A stretch of 64,000 bases of DNA from Sphingobacterium sp. xlx-96 (GTDB taxonomy: Bacteria; Bacteroidota; Bacteroidia; Sphingobacteriales; Sphingobacteriaceae), in contig NZ_WFKM01000003.1 in the NCBI RefSeq assembly GCF_011007365.1, forward strand, positions 1-64,000, read 5' to 3'. The notes under the pieces were generated by a model. That model saw nothing but the letters and a program-made list of their open reading frames with translations, did not search any database and had not been told where the DNA came from. Below, one piece after another: positions 37,731-47,151 of the stretch; the stretch's first letter is position 1, and each line of letters begins with the position of its first letter. A program made the translations under genes and the position numbers.

Positions 37731-37851
37731 TGCAGACTGGACGCTGCATCCATCCGATAAGAAAACGATATGCCCATATACCTTTTTTTCTCAACTATTC
37801 TTTTATTATAGTCCTTTTCTATAATTTTGATAGACAATAAATCCAAAGACG

Positions 37852-38277
37852 ATGAAAACAACATTACAAAGAATCAATAAAGCAGTACATTTCGAAGCAT
37901 CTAGTGACTCCTCAACAGTCAAAGTTAACATTGATGGCCCCGATTCAATAGGCGGAGAAGGGAAAGGTGTACGCCCGGTGGAACTCGTATTAATGGCGTT
38001 AGGATCTTGTAGCGTATTCGACTTAACGACTATTTTACAGAAACAAAAACAGGATATCCAAGACATTCAGGTGGAGGTAGAAGGTCAAAGAAGAGACGAA
38101 ATCCCTAACATTTTCACCAAGATTCACATCAGTTTCTTGCTGAAAGGAAATATCGACGAGGTCAAGGCGCAAAAAGCCGCAGAGCTAGCTGTGAAAAAAT
38201 ATTGCTCTGTGCATGATATGTTAGCAGCAGGAGGCGTAGACATTACCTACAGCATCAAGATTAATGCCGCTCCATAG
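37852..38277 (+). CDS. OsmC/Ohr family protein
   Basis: A small (141 aa) OsmC-fold protein likely to act as a thiol peroxidase on organic hydroperoxides. The two conserved cysteines are Cys53 (LMALGSCSVFDL) and Cys118 (VKKYCSVHDML), with an Arg/Glu pair in GVRPVELVLMA. It resembles the YhfA-like subgroup more than Ohr. It stands alone between a terminator and an unexplained GC-richer gap. Tpx is 3 kb away, so two peroxide-defence genes lie in this stretch. Confidence 0.9.
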   Translation: MKTTLQRINKAVHFEASSDSSTVKVNIDGPDSIGGEGKGVRPVELVLMALGSCSVFDLTTILQKQKQDIQDIQVEVEGQRRDEIPNIFTKIHISFLLKGNIDEVKAQKAAELAVKKYCSVHDMLAAGGVDITYSIKINAAP

Positions 38278-38280
38278 CCG

Positions 38281-38539
38281 AGACAGGACCCGTTCCTTTT
38301 CTCTGGACAGAAAAGAAGCCAAAAGGTTAAGGCTTGGTTGCTCGGCTAGCGCTAGTAGCACCTTACAAGCTAAATAAGTATTGCCTGTGAAGCAACAGCT
38401 TTAGGAACGAACTAATAGCATATGGAGGTCAAGACGTGAAGCTACCGACTGCAATTCCTTAGATTTTGCTGTGGGTAAGAATTTCCCGTCGGTGGGAAGG
38501 CCAGAAGTAGGGGGACCTTGGAAACCGCCTTAAGACTTT
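38281..38539. other. Unexplained gap, GC-richer than other spacers, with hairpins
   Basis: No gene is convincing here. The segment is less AT-rich than other gaps and contains several pairing elements: CTTTTCT..AGAAAAG (38296-38302 with 38309-38315, loop CTGGAC), the palindrome CTAGCGCTAG (about 38346-38355) and TTCCC..GGGAA (38483-38487 with 38494-38498). It could be a structured RNA or the remnant of a repeat. I cannot match it to tmRNA, RNase P, SRP or 6S RNA. Confidence 0.3.
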
Positions 38540-39586
38540 CTAGACACTTCTTTTCTTCCATATCTTTTCAGACCATCGTCCAACAAGCCAAAATGAAATT
38601 GCTAAAAGCAGAAAAAAGATAGTACGATTAATATTATCCCAAAGGTACTCAACGAAACGCGTGTAAAGGTTCAATAGGAAGAATACAAATCCTATATCAC
38701 GTATTACCGTATCCTTCTTTTTCAAGCCATATATGGCAAGCCCCAAAGACACCGTAATAGCCAGTATACCCCAATATAGAATCTCGTACTGACGTATAGC
38801 AGTCCAAGCTTCAAAATCACTATAGTTACCGAAAATTGAAAGACACCATAGTGCAATCATGGTATACAAAAGACCAATAACAAAACTAGTAGATTGAAAA
38901 TAAGCCAAAGTGCTCCATCTCGGTTGAATCCAAATCGAAAAGGCAGTAAGCAAACCTCCAAAAATAGTAAAACGTAAAGGGAAATTCATTCCCCAAAACT
39001 TCCATCCCCACTCGCTATGAAGTGCTGTTTCTGTAGCAAACCAAATCCCCAATGCCACAAGTGTAAACACCCAAATCAGTTTAGATTTTAACTTTACGGC
39101 CAAAATTGCATAAATCAAAATCGAAAGAAAAAATAGAATGGTGAAGTAGTGCGTATTACGATCTAAAACCTGTCCTAAAAAGCCAATACTTGCAGCGGTA
39201 GAAAAAGAACCAGCCAACATGAGGGTCTCATTGGAAAACGTTTTATCTGGATATAGCTTTTTGTTCCGAAATCCTAAAAAATAGAAAAGTGCTGCCAGAG
39301 CGGCAAAGAAAAAACAAAACACAATATTCGGCGTTTCATAAAACCGTTCTACAAAACGGACCAACATATCATCCGCGAATAAGGAAACTACTGAAAAAAT
39401 CAAAGAAGCCAACGCTACCCAAAATGCATATCGCGCCAAGACTTTCCATTCAAAACTACGTTCATCTATGCTCTCCTGTAGTTCTAAAACCTTATTTTCT
39501 TCCAGTAAACCCTGTTTTTGCCAATGCATTAATGCTTGGTCTATGATTTCCTTTTCCTGCTTACTTAAATCTAGTTTCTTCGTCAT
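38540..39586 (-). CDS. DUF2157-like multispanning membrane protein
   Basis: A 348-aa protein: a short soluble N-terminus (about 1-45) with KQEKEIIDQALMHWQKQGLL, a helical start typical of DUF2157, followed by about nine to ten membrane helices and a basic tail (RWSEKIWKKRSV). The family has no established function. It is transcribed away from uvrA with 130 bp between the starts. Confidence 0.8.
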   Translation of the reverse strand: MTKKLDLSKQEKEIIDQALMHWQKQGLLEENKVLELQESIDERSFEWKVLARYAFWVALASLIFSVVSLFADDMLVRFVERFYETPNIVFCFFFAALAALFYFLGFRNKKLYPDKTFSNETLMLAGSFSTAASIGFLGQVLDRNTHYFTILFFLSILIYAILAVKLKSKLIWVFTLVALGIWFATETALHSEWGWKFWGMNFPLRFTIFGGLLTAFSIWIQPRWSTLAYFQSTSFVIGLLYTMIALWCLSIFGNYSDFEAWTAIRQYEILYWGILAITVSLGLAIYGLKKKDTVIRDIGFVFFLLNLYTRFVEYLWDNINRTIFFLLLAISFWLVGRWSEKIWKKRSV

Positions 39587-39684
39587 ACCTGGTTTAACAG
39601 GTCCAATTTACAAATAAAACCCCTAGGATTCCAAAAAACAAAACCATAACATTGCCCTTCCTATAAAGTCCGATTAATATTCAG

Positions 39685-39692
39685 TAACTTTG
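39685..39692 (+). promoter_or_regulatory. Candidate -7 element of uvrA
   Basis: TAACTTTG matches TAnnTTTG, 24 bp before the uvrA start. The nearest TTG (39652-39654) is about 30 nt away, too far for the usual -33. I saw no obvious LexA-type palindrome. Confidence 0.45.
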
Positions 39693-39716
39693 CAAGTTGC
39701 AAAAATTTAACGTTCC

Positions 39717-42560
39717 ATGTCAAAAACAAAAGCAGTAGATTTAGGAGATCAAAACGAAGTTGAAGTATTCGGGGCTCGGGTACATAACCTCAAAAACATT
39801 GATATTTCCTTCCCAAGAAACGAACTAGTCGTCATTACAGGATTAAGTGGCTCTGGCAAATCATCTTTAGCTTTTGACACCATATATGCCGAGGGACAAC
39901 GTCGATATATGGAAACCTTTTCCGCCTATAGTCGGCAATTTTTGGGAGGTATGGAGCGTCCCGATGTAGACAAAATATCGGGCTTAAGTCCTGTAATATC
40001 GATCGAACAAAAGACGACCAGTAAAAATCCCAGATCGACTGTCGGAACCATCACTGAGATATATGATTTTCTACGTCTTTTATATGCAAGAGCCAGTGAA
40101 GCTTTTTCTTATGTCAGCGGCAAACGTATGCAACGTATGTCTGAAGATCAAATTGTCGATCGTATTTTAGAAGACTTTAAAAATGAAGCTATTTTTATCC
40201 TTGCACCAATTGTCAAAGGTCGTAAAGGACATTATCGGGAGCTATTTGAACAAATACGTAAACAAGGATACACCAAGGTGCGTGTAGACGGAGAGTTACT
40301 GGATCTGGCGCCCAAAATGCAGGTCGACCGTTATAAAATCCACGACATTGAGATCGTTGTAGATCGACTGATTGTAGATCATGATGACCGAAAAAGACTG
40401 TATACATCTGTACTGCAGGCTATGAAATCGGCCAAAGGAATTATTAAGATAGCAAATAAAGAAAATACAAAAGAGCAGTTTTTCAGCCGCTATTTAATGG
40501 ATGCCGAATCTGGAATTTCATACGATGAACCGCAGCCCAATACGTTCTCATTCAATTCGCCATACGGTGCCTGTCCAAAATGTGATGGTTTAGGCTATAT
40601 ATTCGAAATTGATAAAAAAACAGTTATTCCGGATCGTAAGTTAAGTATACAAAAAGGAGCAATTGTACCTTTAGGACCTTTTAGAGACTCTTGGAATTTT
40701 GCAGTCCTGAAAGCAGTCGCTCAAAAATTTGAATTTACACTCACTACTCCTGTCGAAAAACTCACAGAAGAACAGATTGACACCTTACTTTTCGGTGCAG
40801 ACGAACCAATTTCTTTGACCGTATCTTACGGTTCCTACGGAGCAAGAGAATATAAAGTCAGTTTTTCCGGTGTTTTTAAGATGTTAGAAGAATACTCCGG
40901 TAAAACCAATGACGACGCTCCCGCATTGGAAGATTTTAGAACAAAAGTGTGCTGCCCTAGCTGTCATGGCGCTCGGTTAAAGCAAGAGTCCCTACACTTC
41001 AAAATAGACAATAAAAATATCAGTGAACTTGCTGCAATGGATATATCTTCATTGATGGCTTGGTTAGATAATATCGAAGACCGTATAGACGAGCGACAAA
41101 AGGTAATTGCAGTCGAAATACTAAAGGAGATCCGTACACGTCTAGGATTTCTTTTGGATGTAGGTCTAAACTACCTTACCTTGGATCGATCCTCCAAAAC
41201 ACTTTCTGGTGGAGAGGCACAGCGGATCCGTCTAGCGACTCAAATCGGATCCCAATTGGTCAATGTATTATACATCCTTGACGAACCTAGTATAGGTCTT
41301 CATCAACGAGACAATGAGCGCCTCATTAATTCCTTAAAAAACCTTCGCGATATCGGCAATTCTATCCTTGTTGTCGAACACGACAAAGATATGATCTTGC
41401 ATGCGGACTATGTCATTGATATGGGGCCTGCTGCGGGCATCCATGGTGGACAGGTCGTCGCACAAGGTAAGCCTAAACAAATACTCCAAGCAGACTCTTT
41501 GACGGCAGATTATTTGAACGGCAAGAAGGAAGTTCAACTACCAAAAGAACGTCGCTCAGGAAATGGGCACACCTTATCACTACAAGGTAGCACTGGAAAT
41601 AATCTAAAAAATGTGTCAGTGGATTTTCCTTTGGGAAAACTCATACTTGTCACAGGAGTTTCTGGTTCCGGAAAATCGAGCTTGATCACAGGTACCTTAT
41701 ACCCTATTCTGAATAAGCATTTCTTCCGGGCAAAAGCCACCCCTATGCCTTACAAAAGTATAGCGGGGCTTGAACATATTGATAAGGTTATTGAAATAGA
41801 CCAAAGTCCCATCGGACGTACGCCGCGTTCAAATCCTTCTACATATACGGGAGTCTTCTCCGATATTAGAACATTATTCGTACAATTACCTGAAGCTAAG
41901 ATTAGAGGATACAAGCCTGGTCAATTTTCATTCAATGTCAAAGGAGGAAGATGTGAAACCTGTCAAGGGGCGGGTATGAAAATCATTGAGATGAATTTCT
42001 TACCGGATGTGCAAGTACCCTGCGAAACCTGTCATGGCAAACGTTACAACCGGGAAACCCTCGAAGTCAGGTATAAAGGCAAGTCCATATCTGATGTGTT
42101 AGACATGAGTATCCATGATGCGGTAGCTTTCTTCGAACATATACCATCCATACACCGTAAAATCAAGACCCTCGAGGATGTAGGTCTAGGCTACATTACC
42201 TTAGGCCAATCTTCGACAACTTTATCGGGAGGAGAGGCTCAGCGCGTAAAACTAGCTACAGAACTATCCAAAAAGGATACCGGAAATACCTTCTATATCC
42301 TAGACGAACCCACCACCGGTTTACACTTTGAAGATGTAAATATATTATTAGGTGTTATCAATAGATTAGTGAATAGAGGAAATACCGTATTGATTATCGA
42401 ACATAACCTCGACGTAATAAAGACAGCAGACTGGGTTATCGATATGGGTCCCGAAGGCGGTAAAGAAGGTGGTCAGTTAATGTTTGCCGGTTTACCTGAG
42501 GATCTGATCAAACAGAAAAAAAGTGAGACCGGACGCTTCTTAAAAGAAGAAATGAAATAG
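39717..42560 (+). CDS. uvrA: Excinuclease ABC subunit A
   Basis: DNA damage recognition ATPase of nucleotide excision repair. Two ABC modules are visible: Walker A GLSGSGKS (42-49) and GVSGSGKSS in the second half; signatures [12 protein letters not shown] and [12 protein letters not shown]. Zinc modules: [17 protein letters not shown] in the first half and [18 protein letters not shown] in the second. 947 aa is normal. It stands alone; folC is convergent, and the space between the two stops carries an inverted repeat that may terminate both. Confidence 0.98.
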   Translation: MSKTKAVDLGDQNEVEVFGARVHNLKNIDISFPRNELVVITGLSGSGKSSLAFDTIYAEGQRRYMETFSAYSRQFLGGMERPDVDKISGLSPVISIEQKTTSKNPRSTVGTITEIYDFLRLLYARASEAFSYVSGKRMQRMSEDQIVDRILEDFKNEAIFILAPIVKGRKGHYRELFEQIRKQGYTKVRVDGELLDLAPKMQVDRYKIHDIEIVVDRLIVDHDDRKRLYTSVLQAMKSAKGIIKIANKENTKEQFFSRYLMDAESGISYDEPQPNTFSFNSPYGACPKCDGLGYIFEIDKKTVIPDRKLSIQKGAIVPLGPFRDSWNFAVLKAVAQKFEFTLTTPVEKLTEEQIDTLLFGADEPISLTVSYGSYGAREYKVSFSGVFKMLEEYSGKTNDDAPALEDFRTKVCCPSCHGARLKQESLHFKIDNKNISELAAMDISSLMAWLDNIEDRIDERQKVIAVEILKEIRTRLGFLLDVGLNYLTLDRSSKTLSGGEAQRIRLATQIGSQLVNVLYILDEPSIGLHQRDNERLINSLKNLRDIGNSILVVEHDKDMILHADYVIDMGPAAGIHGGQVVAQGKPKQILQADSLTADYLNGKKEVQLPKERRSGNGHTLSLQGSTGNNLKNVSVDFPLGKLILVTGVSGSGKSSLITGTLYPILNKHFFRAKATPMPYKSIAGLEHIDKVIEIDQSPIGRTPRSNPSTYTGVFSDIRTLFVQLPEAKIRGYKPGQFSFNVKGGRCETCQGAGMKIIEMNFLPDVQVPCETCHGKRYNRETLEVRYKGKSISDVLDMSIHDAVAFFEHIPSIHRKIKTLEDVGLGYITLGQSSTTLSGGEAQRVKLATELSKKDTGNTFYILDEPTTGLHFEDVNILLGVINRLVNRGNTVLIIEHNLDVIKTADWVIDMGPEGGKEGGQLMFAGLPEDLIKQKKSETGRFLKEEMK

Positions 42561-42575
42561 GGAGACAAAATGATG

Positions 42576-42632
42576 GAGTAACGAGTGGCAAGTACATAAC
42601 TGATCACTCGTTACTCGTCACTGATTACTCGC
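42576..42632. repeat. Inverted plus tandem 14-bp repeat at the uvrA/folC junction, likely bidirectional terminator
   Basis: GAGTAACGAGTG (42576-42587) is the exact complement of CACTCGTTACTC (42605-42616). The right arm is one of two tandem 14-bp units (42605-42618 and 42619-42632, 11 of 14 identical). The second unit lies inside the end of folC and forms its stop and last codons. The layout parallels the elements in the his and purC spacers. Confidence 0.75.
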
Positions 42633-43913
42633 AAGTACCTCAGCAACTACAAAATTAGAACCACCTACAAAAATTAAATCACCTTGGCGATAGGCGACTT
42701 TCGCTGTGTTCAAGGCATTTTCCACTGTACCACAGACATTACCTTTCAAACCGTAGGAAAGTGCTTTTTCGGCTAACTCTTCAGCAACCATAGCACGAGG
42801 CATATCTGGATTAGAAAAGTAATAATGAGCATCCTTGGGAAGGTATGGCAACATGTGATCCAAGTCCTTATCTTTCATCGCTCCGATAACAACATGCAGT
42901 TGCTCAAAATGTAGTTCTTCCAGATTTTTTATCACCTCCTTGATACCATCTTCATTATGTCCGGTATCACAAATGATTAAAGGTTCTGTAGATATGGTTT
43001 GCCAACGCCCTTGTAATCCTGTTCGACGTTGAACTCCTGCAAGCCCCAATCGTACTTGCTCTGTCGAAATGGTATAACCTAATTTTCGTAATTGCTCAAC
43101 AACGCCAAGAACTCCTAAAACGTTTTTCAATTGATACGACCCCGTCAGATCCAATTCAAATTCTTCCGTAGAATCTGCTGAAACAATTTCCATTTTTTGA
43201 TAAGTAGAGGTCTTTTCAATACACCGGGCTTTAATAAATTGATCCGCAAAAAACAAGTCTGCATTCAATTCAGCTGCCCGATTTATAAAAATTGGAGCTG
43301 TTATAGAGTTACTTTCAGAGATAACTACTGGCGTATTTGCTTTAATAATTCCGGCCTTCTCAACAGTAATCTCTTCCAGGCTATTGCCCAGGAGATTCAT
43401 ATGATCCATGCCGATATTAGTAATCAAGGCTACATCTGGATGAATAATGTTGGTGCTATCTAATCGCCCTCCCAATCCGACTTCAATAATGGCTACATCC
43501 ACTTGTTCGCGCGCGAAGTAATCAAAAGCCATAGCCACTGTTGCTTCAAAAAAAGAGGGCTGCACCTCCTCAATCAATCCCTTCTGATTACTCACATGAT
43601 CAACGACAAATTGTGCATCGATAAACTGCCCATTGACACGAATACGCTCTCTAAAATCAACCAAATGAGGTGAGGTATACAATCCCGTCTTATATCCCGC
43701 TGTAGCTAGAATAGAAGCCAGCATATGCGAAGAGGAGCCCTTACCATTGGTCCCTCCGACGTGAATAGTTTTGTAATTATTTTGCGGATTTCCTAATGCA
43801 TCGCAGAGCGCTATAGTACGATCTAAGTCCTTTTTATAGGCCGAAGCCCCATCCCTTGTAAACATAGGCAATCGACTGTATAGATAGTCGATTGCCTCTG
43901 TATAAGTGTACAT
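42618..43913 (-). CDS. folC: Folylpolyglutamate synthase / dihydrofolate synthase
   Basis: Mur-ligase-type enzyme adding glutamate to dihydropteroate or folates. P-loop GTNGKGSS (54-61), then GLYTSPHLVDFRERI, the carbamylated-Lys region LITNIGMDHMNLLG and C-terminal CDTGHNEDG. 431 aa is normal. It follows the TonB-like gene by 9 bp, so a folate gene is the distal member of an envelope energy operon; this linkage is probably for expression rather than function (inference). Confidence 0.96.
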   Translation of the reverse strand: MYTYTEAIDYLYSRLPMFTRDGASAYKKDLDRTIALCDALGNPQNNYKTIHVGGTNGKGSSSHMLASILATAGYKTGLYTSPHLVDFRERIRVNGQFIDAQFVVDHVSNQKGLIEEVQPSFFEATVAMAFDYFAREQVDVAIIEVGLGGRLDSTNIIHPDVALITNIGMDHMNLLGNSLEEITVEKAGIIKANTPVVISESNSITAPIFINRAAELNADLFFADQFIKARCIEKTSTYQKMEIVSADSTEEFELDLTGSYQLKNVLGVLGVVEQLRKLGYTISTEQVRLGLAGVQRRTGLQGRWQTISTEPLIICDTGHNEDGIKEVIKNLEELHFEQLHVVIGAMKDKDLDHMLPYLPKDAHYYFSNPDMPRAMVAEELAEKALSYGLKGNVCGTVENALNTAKVAYRQGDLIFVGGSNFVVAEVLASNQ

Positions 43914-43922
43914 AAATGATTT

Positions 43923-44747
43923 TTATCTTAATTTGAAATTGAACTTGATAATACCAGTTTGGCTATCAGGTGCATTGGCGATCTGATTTAATCGGGCTCC
44001 TCTTACCGCTCGTTCACATTTTGACCAAAGTGCACCGTCCGAAATAGTAGTTCCTTTAGCTCCAGCACGTGCATAAGTAATCACTCCATTCTTATCTACC
44101 TTAAACTCCACCGCTACGATCCCGGCTTGTTGTCCATTATCATCAATTTTTGGTGCGACTGTGAATTTTCTATTGGCCAAAGAAATCATCGCATTACCAA
44201 ATCCGGAACCACCCTCACCATAATTTGAGGCTAAAGGGTCACCCAATTCAGAACCCTGATTTCCAGGAGTAGACCCCGTCCCGTCCCCAGCACCTGTACC
44301 GTTATTTTTCTTTCCTTTATACAAGGCGTTTGTATTTACTGCAGGCGTACTTTTCTTCGTTTCTTTAGTAGTCTCCGCAGCCGGAGTTTTCACCGCCTTT
44401 TCTGCTTTTGCTACAGCAGGCGCATCTTCCATATCTTGTGTTGCCACAACCTTATCCGCTACCTGTTGGGTCGGTGTTGGTGTAGGTGTTTCTGTAGGGA
44501 CGATCCGATCCGGTCTTACATCGTTTGCATTCTCATCCATGGATGGCTCCTCTACACTCATATAATCATCGCCCATTCCCTCATCAGATGTCCCATAGTT
44601 CACTATTATCCCCCCCATGCCAATTTCAGGAATTTCAGGTTGTCCAAATACGATAAAGAAGCTTATTACACCCAATATAGCCATTACTAGTGCCGAATAT
44701 CCCAGCGCTTTTGGCATATTGTTCTCTTCCTTGAGATGATAATACAT
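43923..44747 (-). CDS. TonB-like energy transducer
   Basis: A 274-aa protein with one N-terminal membrane helix (about residues 16-35, YSALVMAILGVISFFIVFG), a Pro/Thr/Lys-rich periplasmic spacer (PTETPTPTPTQQ, TTKETKKSTP) and a C-terminal TonB/TolA-like domain (GIVAVEFKVDKNGVIT to INFKL-like end, IIKFNFKLR). It would carry the proton-driven force of ExbB/ExbD to an outer-membrane partner. ExbD lies 71 bp upstream and ExbB before that; the plugless barrel and TPR protein upstream are likely partners. Confidence 0.88.
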   Translation of the reverse strand: MYYHLKEENNMPKALGYSALVMAILGVISFFIVFGQPEIPEIGMGGIIVNYGTSDEGMGDDYMSVEEPSMDENANDVRPDRIVPTETPTPTPTQQVADKVVATQDMEDAPAVAKAEKAVKTPAAETTKETKKSTPAVNTNALYKGKKNNGTGAGDGTGSTPGNQGSELGDPLASNYGEGGSGFGNAMISLANRKFTVAPKIDDNGQQAGIVAVEFKVDKNGVITYARAGAKGTTISDGALWSKCERAVRGARLNQIANAPDSQTGIIKFNFKLR

Positions 44748-44818
44748 AGTACTTAATATTTTAAAAGCTTAGACTGCATTCATTATCAAATGTTTAATAC
44801 AATCGATGCATTGCTTTA

Positions 44819-45226
44819 TTAATCCTTTTTAGGTTCAGTCGCTAAAACCAGTTTTATCTTCAATCTATTTGCAACATCCATCACAGCGATTACATTCTGA
44901 ATCGGCACCGTACTATCTGCATACAACATAATAGTCACCTCCTCTCCGGTATTGATCTGTGCCTGTAAAGTCTGTTCCAAAGCTTCATACGGAACGATTT
45001 GCTTATCGATATGATAAGCTAAATCACTGGTAATAGATACCGTGATCGTTTTCTTGGCAACAGACTGCTCTCCTGCGCTTGATTTCGGAAGCAATAATTT
45101 TACAACCTGCGGATTAGCCACGGCAGAAGCCAATAGAAAGAACAACATCAGGAAAAACATGATGTCATTCAGTGCCGCTGTATGCACTTCTGCTGTAGGT
45201 CTATTTCTTCTATTCCTTAAATTCAT
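44819..45226 (-). CDS. exbD: ExbD/TolR family proton-channel subunit
   Basis: 135 aa with one membrane helix near residues 20-40 (LNDIMFFLMLFFLLASA), carrying the conserved proton-path Asp21, and a periplasmic domain with VTIMLYADSTVPIQNVIAVMD. It works with ExbB, whose gene ends 10 bp upstream, and the TonB-like protein downstream. The sequence alone does not separate ExbD from TolR. Confidence 0.94.
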   Translation of the reverse strand: MNLRNRRNRPTAEVHTAALNDIMFFLMLFFLLASAVANPQVVKLLLPKSSAGEQSVAKKTITVSITSDLAYHIDKQIVPYEALEQTLQAQINTGEEVTIMLYADSTVPIQNVIAVMDVANRLKIKLVLATEPKKD

Positions 45227-45236
45227 CTTTGAAAAT

Positions 45237-45938
45237 TTAAACCCCAGGTTCGTCCAATAAATCGATAAATTCTACCGCTTCAGTTTCCATCTTTAAAATA
45301 AGACGTTCGACCATCATATTTAAAATATGATAACCGATATAGGCCAAAATACCAATCGTAAGACCAGAAGCCGATGCAATCATTTTGACGTACAAACCGC
45401 CAGAAACAGAACCGATATCTATGCCCCCTGCAATCTCTACATCACGAAAGATCTGAATAACTCCAAAAATAGTTCCAACGAAACCAAGCATCGGAGCAAT
45501 ACCTGCAATAATTCCTAAGATATTTATGTTCTTCTCCAAACGGGCTACTTCCAGTTTACCAGCATTCTCAATAGCACCTTCAATATCCTTAATGGGACGA
45601 CCAACACGGGTTAATCCTTTTTGCAACATACGAGCCAAAGCTGAGTTGCTGGATCGGCACACCGCAATCGCTGAATCCAATTTACCGGAAAGCACATTGC
45701 TTTTAATCTGTGCCATCAGACTACCATCTGTCTTCGATGCATTTCGAATCGTAATATAGCGTTCGATAAAAATTACGAGTCCCAAGAAAAACAATAAAAG
45801 AATCGGGATCATAATCCAGCCCCCCTTCATCATCAGCTGAAGTAAATTCAGGTTTTCTTGTTGCGTAGCAAGTTGTACCGATTGTTGTTGTACTTGGTTT
45901 AATGTATCTACGGGTAGATTGCCTTGTAATAATGACAT
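45237..45938 (-). CDS. exbB: ExbB/TolQ family proton-channel subunit
   Basis: 233 aa with three membrane helices: about 38-59, 139-162 and 184-206. The second contains the conserved GIAPMLGFVGTIFGVI and the third ASGLTIGILAYIGYH. A Gln-rich N-terminus (residues 14-29) precedes the first helix. It forms the pentameric motor around ExbD. Its gene order HU/SPOR-exbB-exbD-tonB on one strand indicates a dedicated motor for this locus. Confidence 0.95.
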   Translation of the reverse strand: MSLLQGNLPVDTLNQVQQQSVQLATQQENLNLLQLMMKGGWIMIPILLLFFLGLVIFIERYITIRNASKTDGSLMAQIKSNVLSGKLDSAIAVCRSSNSALARMLQKGLTRVGRPIKDIEGAIENAGKLEVARLEKNINILGIIAGIAPMLGFVGTIFGVIQIFRDVEIAGGIDIGSVSGGLYVKMIASASGLTIGILAYIGYHILNMMVERLILKMETEAVEFIDLLDEPGV

Positions 45939-45975
45939 AGCGTTAAAAAAATATTTGTTTACAGGTTTATGTTCT

Positions 45976-47106
45976 CTATTTAATCACATCCGGCCAAGCG
46001 TCTGTCTTGATATGTTTCTTCACATATAGCAAAGCCGAATCTCTTTCTTCTTTGCTCGCATAAGTGTCCCACACGACCCGCTTCAAATTCTTAGCCAAGT
46101 TGGGAGTAATCACGCGAACGGATTTATGTCCATCTTTATTAAATGCTTCAGCTTCTTCATAAGCCTGTGCAAGTGTTCGGTGTGTACCGATCACGATAGT
46201 ATATCTATGGTTGACAGGAGGAGAAGTGATTTCTTCGCTTTTCTCCTGATCAGGCTGTAAATCGGATGATGAAGCCACAGAATCTTGCGTAATCAAAGTC
46301 GAATCAACAGATAGATCTGCCACTAATGTGTCGGTCAACGTGCTGTCCAACGGTACCATAACTTGCTCCTCAGTCTCCACAACAGGACCTTGTTGCATAT
46401 ATGTACTGTAATAGTACAAGCCTCCTAACAATACTACAGCTATAATTCCGACTAAAGCATATACGTAAGCACTTGTTGATTTGCGTTCATTAGACGGCAA
46501 CAAATCATTTTGTGCATCCGATTCTGTAAGGATATTCGTCTCTGCTTCAACAGAATCCGGCATATTTTCCAGCGCAACACCGGGCTCGGATTTAACCACA
46601 TCATCCGAAATTTCCTCACTCAAAAGCTCACTTGTTTTCGAATCATCCGTTACTGCTGTTGCTGGTTGTGTCTCAACCGCTACATCCTCCTTGGCTATGG
46701 AGCTATCGTCAGCAGAGAAATTGTCCTCTACTGCGGTATAATTAAAACCTGAGAGATCGAGTGGTTTAAACACGTACGAATTGCCGTAACTGATCAATTG
46801 TCCGAGATTGTCAAGGCTAACCTGACCCGACTGATTCAATTTATCTAATACAGTAGCAACAGACTGTTCAACCAGTAATTCGGCTTCATGACGGTCAAGC
46901 TGATTGGCCTGTTGTACATAGGTTACGAAATCATAGCCATCGGTTGCAACACTATCGAACTCGATAAAAGTAATAGGAGGCAAAAAGACATGCCGTTTAG
47001 CATCAAAAGTAGCCGGTGTGTGCACACGCTTAAACACCCCCAATCTATTCACATAGACGGACGTCTGTCGCTTAAGTAATGTATGTATTTGCCTTCCTAA
47101 ATTCAT
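45976..47106 (-). CDS. HU-CCDC81-type and SPOR domain membrane protein
   Basis: 376 aa. The cytoplasmic N-terminus (about 1-125) has two HU-like modules of the bacterial CCDC81 type (IHTLLKRQTSVYVNRLGVF; LDKLNQSGQVSLDNLGQLI). An acidic linker leads to a membrane helix (213-234, AYVYALVGIIAVVLLGGLYY), then a periplasmic spacer and a SPOR domain (about 300-371, RYTIVIGTHRTLAQAYEEAE) that binds denuded peptidoglycan glycan strands. It could tie the ExbB/ExbD motor encoded 37 bp downstream to the cell wall or division site (inference). Confidence 0.88.
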   Translation of the reverse strand: MNLGRQIHTLLKRQTSVYVNRLGVFKRVHTPATFDAKRHVFLPPITFIEFDSVATDGYDFVTYVQQANQLDRHEAELLVEQSVATVLDKLNQSGQVSLDNLGQLISYGNSYVFKPLDLSGFNYTAVEDNFSADDSSIAKEDVAVETQPATAVTDDSKTSELLSEEISDDVVKSEPGVALENMPDSVEAETNILTESDAQNDLLPSNERKSTSAYVYALVGIIAVVLLGGLYYYSTYMQQGPVVETEEQVMVPLDSTLTDTLVADLSVDSTLITQDSVASSSDLQPDQEKSEEITSPPVNHRYTIVIGTHRTLAQAYEEAEAFNKDGHKSVRVITPNLAKNLKRVVWDTYASKEERDSALLYVKKHIKTDAWPDVIK

Positions 47107-47151
47107 CTTTTTCTAGAGCACCGTGAGGTGCAAAGTTATAATCTATTTTTA

